Positions 45,001 to 48,154 of a stretch of 48,154 bases of DNA are shown here, one piece after another (the first letter of the stretch is position 1; the number at the start of each line of letters is the position of its first letter). Source of the DNA: CAYRZL01 sp964428795 (GTDB lineage Bacteria; Bacillota; Clostridia; Lachnospirales; Lachnospiraceae); assembly GCA_964428795.1 (NCBI GenBank), contig CAYRZL010000008.1, forward strand, positions 1 through 48,154, in the 5' to 3' direction. The notes below the pieces were generated by a model. The model searched no databases. It was not told the origin of the DNA and worked only from the letters and a program-made list of their open reading frames with translations. Both the position numbers and the translations under genes were made by a program.

Positions 45001-46037
45001 AACATGAAGATGATGCCATCAAAGACGTCACATATTTCGTTATAAATAAGAAGAGTAACGCATATAAAAATTTAAAATATAAGGATCATGTAGTGGATTT
45101 TAGAAGCAGGGAGCATTTGGCCATGTTTTTGAACGCAAAGGTAATTTATTCCAGTCATAATGCGATTCGATTTTTCTATCCTTTTGATGATAAAGAATAT
45201 AAGAATTATGCAGATTTATTAGATTATAAATTTGTGTGGCTGCAGCATGGGGTAATAAAAGATGATCTTACTAAAGAAGCAAATAAATTAAATACAATGG
45301 ATGATATTGTGATAACTACGTCGAATTGGGAATATTCAGAATTATTAAGAGAAGGATATTTATATAGACATGATGACATATTGTTAAGTGGGCTTGCACG
45401 TTTTGATAAGCTTATTGATGAAAAGAGAAATATAATAACGATTGTTCCGACATGGAGAAATAATTTGGTCGGAAAAATCCTTCCTAATGGACATAATGAA
45501 CCAAAAGCTGGATTTGAGCAAACTTCATTCTATAAATCTTATTTTGAACTTTTGACGGATAAAAGATTGCTAAATGCACTGGAAAAATATAATTATCATG
45601 TGAATTTTGTATTACACTCTGGCTTTACTTGTTATGAAAATTTATTTACTTTGATAAATTCTGAAAGGGTAAAGCTTGTAGCTATGGATGATTTTTCATA
45701 TCATAAAGCTTATTGTGAAAGCAGCTTATTCATTACAGATTATTCGAGTGCAATTTTTGATTTTGCTTACTTAAAGAAACCGGTAATATATTTTCAATTC
45801 GATGAAGATGAATTTTTTTCTACGCACTATAGTAAGAGTACATATGAATATAGAGAGGATGGTTTTGGCCCTGTGTTAGATAATGCCGAAAACGTTATTG
45901 ATGAGATTATTAAAAATATGGAAAGTGGGTGTGAGATGTCAGCGGTTTATAGGGAAAGAGTGGACAGAACATTTGCTTATGTTGACAATAAAAATTGTAA
46001 GAGAATTATTGATGCTACAAGAAAATGGTTAATATAA
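42096..46037 (+). CDS. Tandem GT2 plus TagF-type multidomain polymer synthase
   Basis: This 1313 aa protein has four parts. An N-terminal beta-rich region (about 1-300) precedes GT2 unit 1 (about 303-445: LSIVTAVYNTAPFLAEM, ILVDDGSTDGS, GVSSARNAG), which is short and whose metal site reads FVDSTVRV instead of a DxD. GT2 unit 2 (from about 446: LFSIIMAVYNVEPYIEEA, LVNDGSTDRS, FFDPDDTLSS) is complete. A linker of about 230 residues leads to a TagF-type domain (about 930-1313: WLQHGVIKDDLT, VPTWRNN, ITDYSSAIFDFAYLKKPVIYFQFD). Enzymes with one GT2 plus TagF make sugar-polyol-phosphate repeats; a second, disabled GT2 is unusual. Base composition becomes visibly more AT-rich from about 43,440, at the border between the GT2 units. 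Confidence 0.88.
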   Translation: MCDKDKRVTFLKDEILQGKIIPDTVVDAVVWLQQSRLDIFVNTFAKAKDEPDEIVLFFWNYEEKKPLMVRQAVLNQGHVIIDSWNTLLLQMEYLGYTSMRIAIAYRKEDKIVCGFVRNMAARGEDVLPSERLIGKLTAKSENAFVAYYTESGALSVRFRHQKKFDDEFYRLCLTGYQWEKDQLIIYVEAPLMKGNPQFTLRSLSAGEVCPKAGIELKDEWENGLRRVMKLALDFSDMDEADVDEYRLICSLDGHNFQIHMDAEVSKMDDMREIVTDSGRGLTFCITENKNGRFLLQVQTEIYPVMLSIVTAVYNTAPFLAEMIDSILKQDTKQLEKYLIGNETGDFKNKKYRGVYEFILVDDGSTDGSAEILDDYALLSDVIRVIHKENGGVSSARNAGIDAAQGRYIHFVDSTVRVEEKYVEKSILDIQRRGNSVYFEKGKAVYTKKKLFSIIMAVYNVEPYIEEAIDSLINQNIDFEENVQLILVNDGSTDRSGEICKSYVKEYPNNIIYVQKENGGQASARNVGLEYADGRYVNFFDPDDTLSSNVLSEVARFFEINYNFIDMICVPLIYFEGQTGLHGKYEPLGKTNRIISLVKEPYNFILSTASSFYKEEVFRDLRFDERMLTAEDAKVNVQVLRRTMRFGYVCEKGVQYNYRRRLAGTSNVDAITSGANFEALMAPIYIFDDLFSKEGYLSPYEKELIAYELRSRLRTIKRDEFTKEEYDKLISSYANWIGRLDDEFIAKSKWLDVIEKKVLFLNLSGRNFGTWIRAGFSELSDRMIRIRQFYFENGKAHVVCIFNNFGEEEIDLVLIPKNAMSNNIFAIESKDIEGPYDLKIGEISADITHVRHFELPFINAEYSFAYYDRKTNSISNARRCVIYGKARCAANIRGVGPIRNGFCVSIYGNNIFISNDKKIVLNVTKTLENNIKKELPLRRLSTSDKKYILISDRPEKAGDNGEALFEYIMEHEDDAIKDVTYFVINKKSNAYKNLKYKDHVVDFRSREHLAMFLNAKVIYSSHNAIRFFYPFDDKEYKNYADLLDYKFVWLQHGVIKDDLTKEANKLNTMDDIVITTSNWEYSELLREGYLYRHDDILLSGLARFDKLIDEKRNIITIVPTWRNNLVGKILPNGHNEPKAGFEQTSFYKSYFELLTDKRLLNALEKYNYHVNFVLHSGFTCYENLFTLINSERVKLVAMDDFSYHKAYCESSLFITDYSSAIFDFAYLKKPVIYFQFDEDEFFSTHYSKSTYEYREDGFGPVLDNAENVIDEIIKNMESGCEMSAVYRERVDRTFAYVDNKNCKRIIDATRKWLI

Positions 46038-46116
46038 AGGGATAAAATAGGGGGAGGGTGCCGATTCTTTCTATATTACCTTGTGCTTTGAATTAAGTGA
46101 AAGGAATGGACATAAA

Positions 46117-47466
46117 ATGAAAAAACAATTAGCCATAATTGGAGCGTGCTGCAGCAGAGATATGTGTAACGGTATATTTGTCGATGATTGGAAAGAACAT
46201 TTGGATTTGGTATATTATTCCTTTCAAACATCATTTATCTCACTTGTTTCTTTACCAATACCGTATTCTCGAAAACTGTTGAATTTTGAGGGGAAGCAAT
46301 ACAGCTTATGGTATAGAAATATTTTGTCACGTGAATTAAACAAGACTTTTTATAATGATTTGCTTTCATTAAAACCGGATAATTTGCTTATTGATTTTTA
46401 TTCTGATGTGGTGATGGGCGTTTTAGAAATTGATGGCTGTACCTATATGACGCAACGATTAAAAGATCAGAAAAACTCCGCAGCTTTTCAACTGTTGACC
46501 ATCACCCGGAAATTGAATGTTTTGGATAATTATAAAGAATACATGACCATTTGGAAAGATAGTATAAATAAGTTTTTAATATTTATGAAAAAGTATCTTC
46601 CTGAAACAAGAATAATCTTAAATGCGCTGCGATTTAGCAATGATATTTTGTATTCGGATGGAAGCATTAAAAGTTTTGGAGAGAAAAATGTAGAGACATA
46701 TAATAAAATCTATTCAGAAATGGTTTCATATGTTTCTTTGCAAGACAAAGATATAATTCTTCTGGATTTGAAAAGAACATATTTTATAAACCCGGATTAT
46801 GTATATGGGGGAGCATGGATCGTTCATTTTCATAATGAATATTATCAAGATATGGTAAAAGAATTGGGTAAACTATGTATGCCCCCAGATAAAAACATCT
46901 CTAAAGAGACATCAAATAATCTGTTTATAAATGGAGATTTTAAATATGGGACATTATTTTATAAGTATTTTGATGATACATTTTCAGTGGTTGAGGATGA
47001 CGGACAATATATCTTACAAATAACCCAAAAAGAAAACAAAAAAGAGATATATGCTCAGGTGTGGAGTTACAATATTCCGATAGTTGAAAACCAGTCATAT
47101 ACCATATGTTTTGATTGCAAGGTGAGTTCTCAAATAGAACTGTCGGATGGAGCGATTGCTGTAATACGAACTTTTAACAGAGAAGAAGGTACAAGTAAAG
47201 CGGATTCGGTTGAACAGATTATATTACGATACAATGGTAAGGGATTTGATAAATGGTCACATTATTCCATAACAATAGTGCCGAAAGGGAAATTTCTTTC
47301 TGTTGGCATGTATTGTACCAAAAACGGATGTATTTCATGGAAAGATATGGGCATATATCATCAAAGTGCGGAACCAGTGATATCTGAAAAGAATGTGATT
47401 GAGGAGATGTCGATATCTTCAATAAAATTGCTTGACGTAAACAGGTTATGTGTTTTTATGCAGTAA
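46117..47466 (+). CDS. DUF6270-like protein with C-terminal carbohydrate-binding-like domain
   Basis: This 449 aa protein resembles DUF6270 proteins of polysaccharide loci. The N-terminus reads KKQLAIIGACCSRDMCNGIF, matching their typical IIGSCxSRD start, and a later GGAWIVHFHNEYYQ could supply a His, as in SGNH-like hydrolases or acyltransferases. From about residue 265 a beta-sandwich region (NLFINGDFKYGTLFYKYF, QSYTICFDCKVSS) resembles carbohydrate-binding modules. There is no signal peptide. ATG 46117 follows GAAAGGAATGG. The longer frame from 46081 has no SD. A role in modifying the polymer is plausible, not shown. Confidence 0.7.
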   Translation: MKKQLAIIGACCSRDMCNGIFVDDWKEHLDLVYYSFQTSFISLVSLPIPYSRKLLNFEGKQYSLWYRNILSRELNKTFYNDLLSLKPDNLLIDFYSDVVMGVLEIDGCTYMTQRLKDQKNSAAFQLLTITRKLNVLDNYKEYMTIWKDSINKFLIFMKKYLPETRIILNALRFSNDILYSDGSIKSFGEKNVETYNKIYSEMVSYVSLQDKDIILLDLKRTYFINPDYVYGGAWIVHFHNEYYQDMVKELGKLCMPPDKNISKETSNNLFINGDFKYGTLFYKYFDDTFSVVEDDGQYILQITQKENKKEIYAQVWSYNIPIVENQSYTICFDCKVSSQIELSDGAIAVIRTFNREEGTSKADSVEQIILRYNGKGFDKWSHYSITIVPKGKFLSVGMYCTKNGCISWKDMGIYHQSAEPVISEKNVIEEMSISSIKLLDVNRLCVFMQ

Positions 47467-47534
47467 AGTTTGCGGTTATTCGTGGATGCTGGGGATCATT
47501 AGGCTGTGGAATTATTAGGCGGGAGGATAAAAAA

Positions 47535-48096
47535 GTGGTCAGTATTCGTTCAAAAGAAGATTAAAAAAAGTTGGATAACGGAAATAAAATAATAGGAACT
47601 TATCCGGAAATGAATGGGACACAGATTATTTTCAATGGGGTAAATAATATTTTGCATTGTGAAGAAAATGTGAAATTAGAAAATACTATCATTAATTTTG
47701 GCGGAAATAATGGGCTTGTTTATCTTGGAAAAAATAGAAATGTATATATGTTGGGTGTGAATTTGTATAATGACTCTGTTTTTTATATGGGAAGGAATTC
47801 ATACATTAATGGTAAGATTACAGTTGTTTTGTCGGAACAGAAACATTGTTTTATAGGGGGATGGACAATGCGTGCATTCATGGACGCAGAAGCAGACGGA
47901 TCAGAATATGAATTATCGGGATTGTGTGCGAAGTACGGATGATCCATCTCAATGGATTTACGAATATGAAAAAGATAGCTGTATTATGTATGAAGATATA
48001 GATAAAAAATTATCTGAAAATATAGCAAGCATGGAAAAAGTTGAATATTTAAAAAATATACATAGAAATAAAAATAGGTTTGTACATTTATATTAA
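47535..48096 (+). pseudogene. Broken hexapeptide-repeat acetyltransferase
   Basis: The remnant starts at GTG 47535 behind GGGAGG and reads VVSIRSKED, then an in-frame TAA (47562-47564), then continues in the same frame as KKLDNGNKIIGTYPEMNG through beta-helix repeats (TIINFGGNNGLVYLGKN) to LSEQKHCFIG near 47855. There the frame shifts by one base into GDGQCVHSWTQKQT and a tail ending NKNRFVHLY. From memory of the family, roughly the last part of the left-handed beta helix with the catalytic His is missing between the two pieces. The short stretch at the joint (GGGGGATGG) could be a deletion point. A TTG at 47571 could restart the first part, but the product would still lack the active site. 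Confidence 0.7.
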
Positions 48097-48121
48097 GGCT
48101 GAGTATTCCGGGATTTTTTGA

Positions 48122-48154
48122 ACCGCCATTCCGGACGTAGGATACCGCCGTTCC
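48122..48154. repeat. Direct 11-base repeat at the right edge
   Basis: ACCGCCATTCC (48122-48132) and ACCGCCGTTCC (48144-48154) differ by one base and are 22 bases apart, about two helical turns. The DNA is GC-richer than the pseudogene before it. It could be the edge of a mobile element or a protein-binding array, but the window ends here. Confidence 0.35.

Noticed and set aside
47460..47534. Open frame upstream of GTG 47535 as an N-terminal extension of the acetyltransferase
   Set aside because: It has no start codon with an SD and no family resemblance, whereas GGGAGG fits GTG 47535.
47562..47575. Programmed frameshift or slippage at the A7 run explaining the acetyltransferase
   Set aside because: The stop is in the same frame as the downstream part, so slippage would not rejoin the reading frame; a point mutation explains it better.
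47872..48096. Separate small gene of 74 codons
   Set aside because: The frame extends upstream into GDGQC and matches the expected tail of the same acetyltransferase, so it is the second half of the pseudogene.
1..48154. tRNA, rRNA or CRISPR array
   Set aside because: I found no cloverleaf with CCA-like end, no rRNA signature and no regularly spaced repeats when reading the gaps between genes.

Overview
The window looks like chromosome of a low-to-mid GC Gram-positive anaerobe of the Clostridia, most likely family Lachnospiraceae. The support is an AddAB recombination nuclease rather than RecBCD, a perfect CIRCE operator, a very large activase/2-hydroxyacyl-CoA dehydratase fusion, lipoproteins with lipoboxes, a ferredoxin-type aldo/keto reductase, and a teichoic-acid-like surface polymer locus. 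Strong SD sequences and clear sigma-A-type promoters precede many genes. Genus is not assigned.

Layout. 1-765 is a mosaic scar: a GC-rich partial reading frame on the minus strand abuts a fragment of a BceB-type permease, which is fused in frame to the ATPase end of a BceS-type sensor kinase. 836-2546 holds a small secreted orphan and a CPA2-type cation/proton antiporter. 2660-11626 is a probable operon addB-addA-maf-(88 aa protein)-PPIC foldase lipoprotein ending in a bidirectional terminator. 11701-14946 is a divergent heat-shock-type pair, htpG and an Fe-S aldo/keto reductase, with overlapping face-to-face promoters and a CIRCE box. 15062-21476 carries a DUF1307-like lipoprotein, citrate synthase with a hairpin in its leader, and the 1419 aa dehydratase/activase. 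21635-25902 carries a tiny LysM protein, then an apparent operon of a rhomboid-like membrane protein with a zinc-ribbon tail, glnS and a MocR regulator. 26060-27883 holds an L,D-transpeptidase and a convergent XRE regulator.

28092-48096 is one long same-strand surface-polysaccharide locus. A polyprenyl-phosphate sugar transferase starts the chain, and GT4 and GT2 enzymes extend it. An ABC-2 permease with an unusual ATPase exports it, two CDP-glycerol-phosphotransferase-type enzymes (one fused to two GT2 domains) add polyol phosphate, and an LCP protein probably attaches the product to the wall. Between these are two COG5610-related proteins, a signal-less Ig-like/FN3 protein, a DUF6270-like protein and a wrecked hexapeptide acetyltransferase.

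The most unusual items are the exporter ATPase carrying a secreted cohesin-like domain at its N-terminus with a cytosolic Ig-like/FN3 protein encoded next to it, the CIRCE-controlled divergent htpG/reductase pair, the GT2-GT2-TagF chimera that coincides with a change in base composition, and the broken genes at both window edges. There is no gene-free stretch longer than 300 bases. I saw no tRNA, rRNA or CRISPR array.
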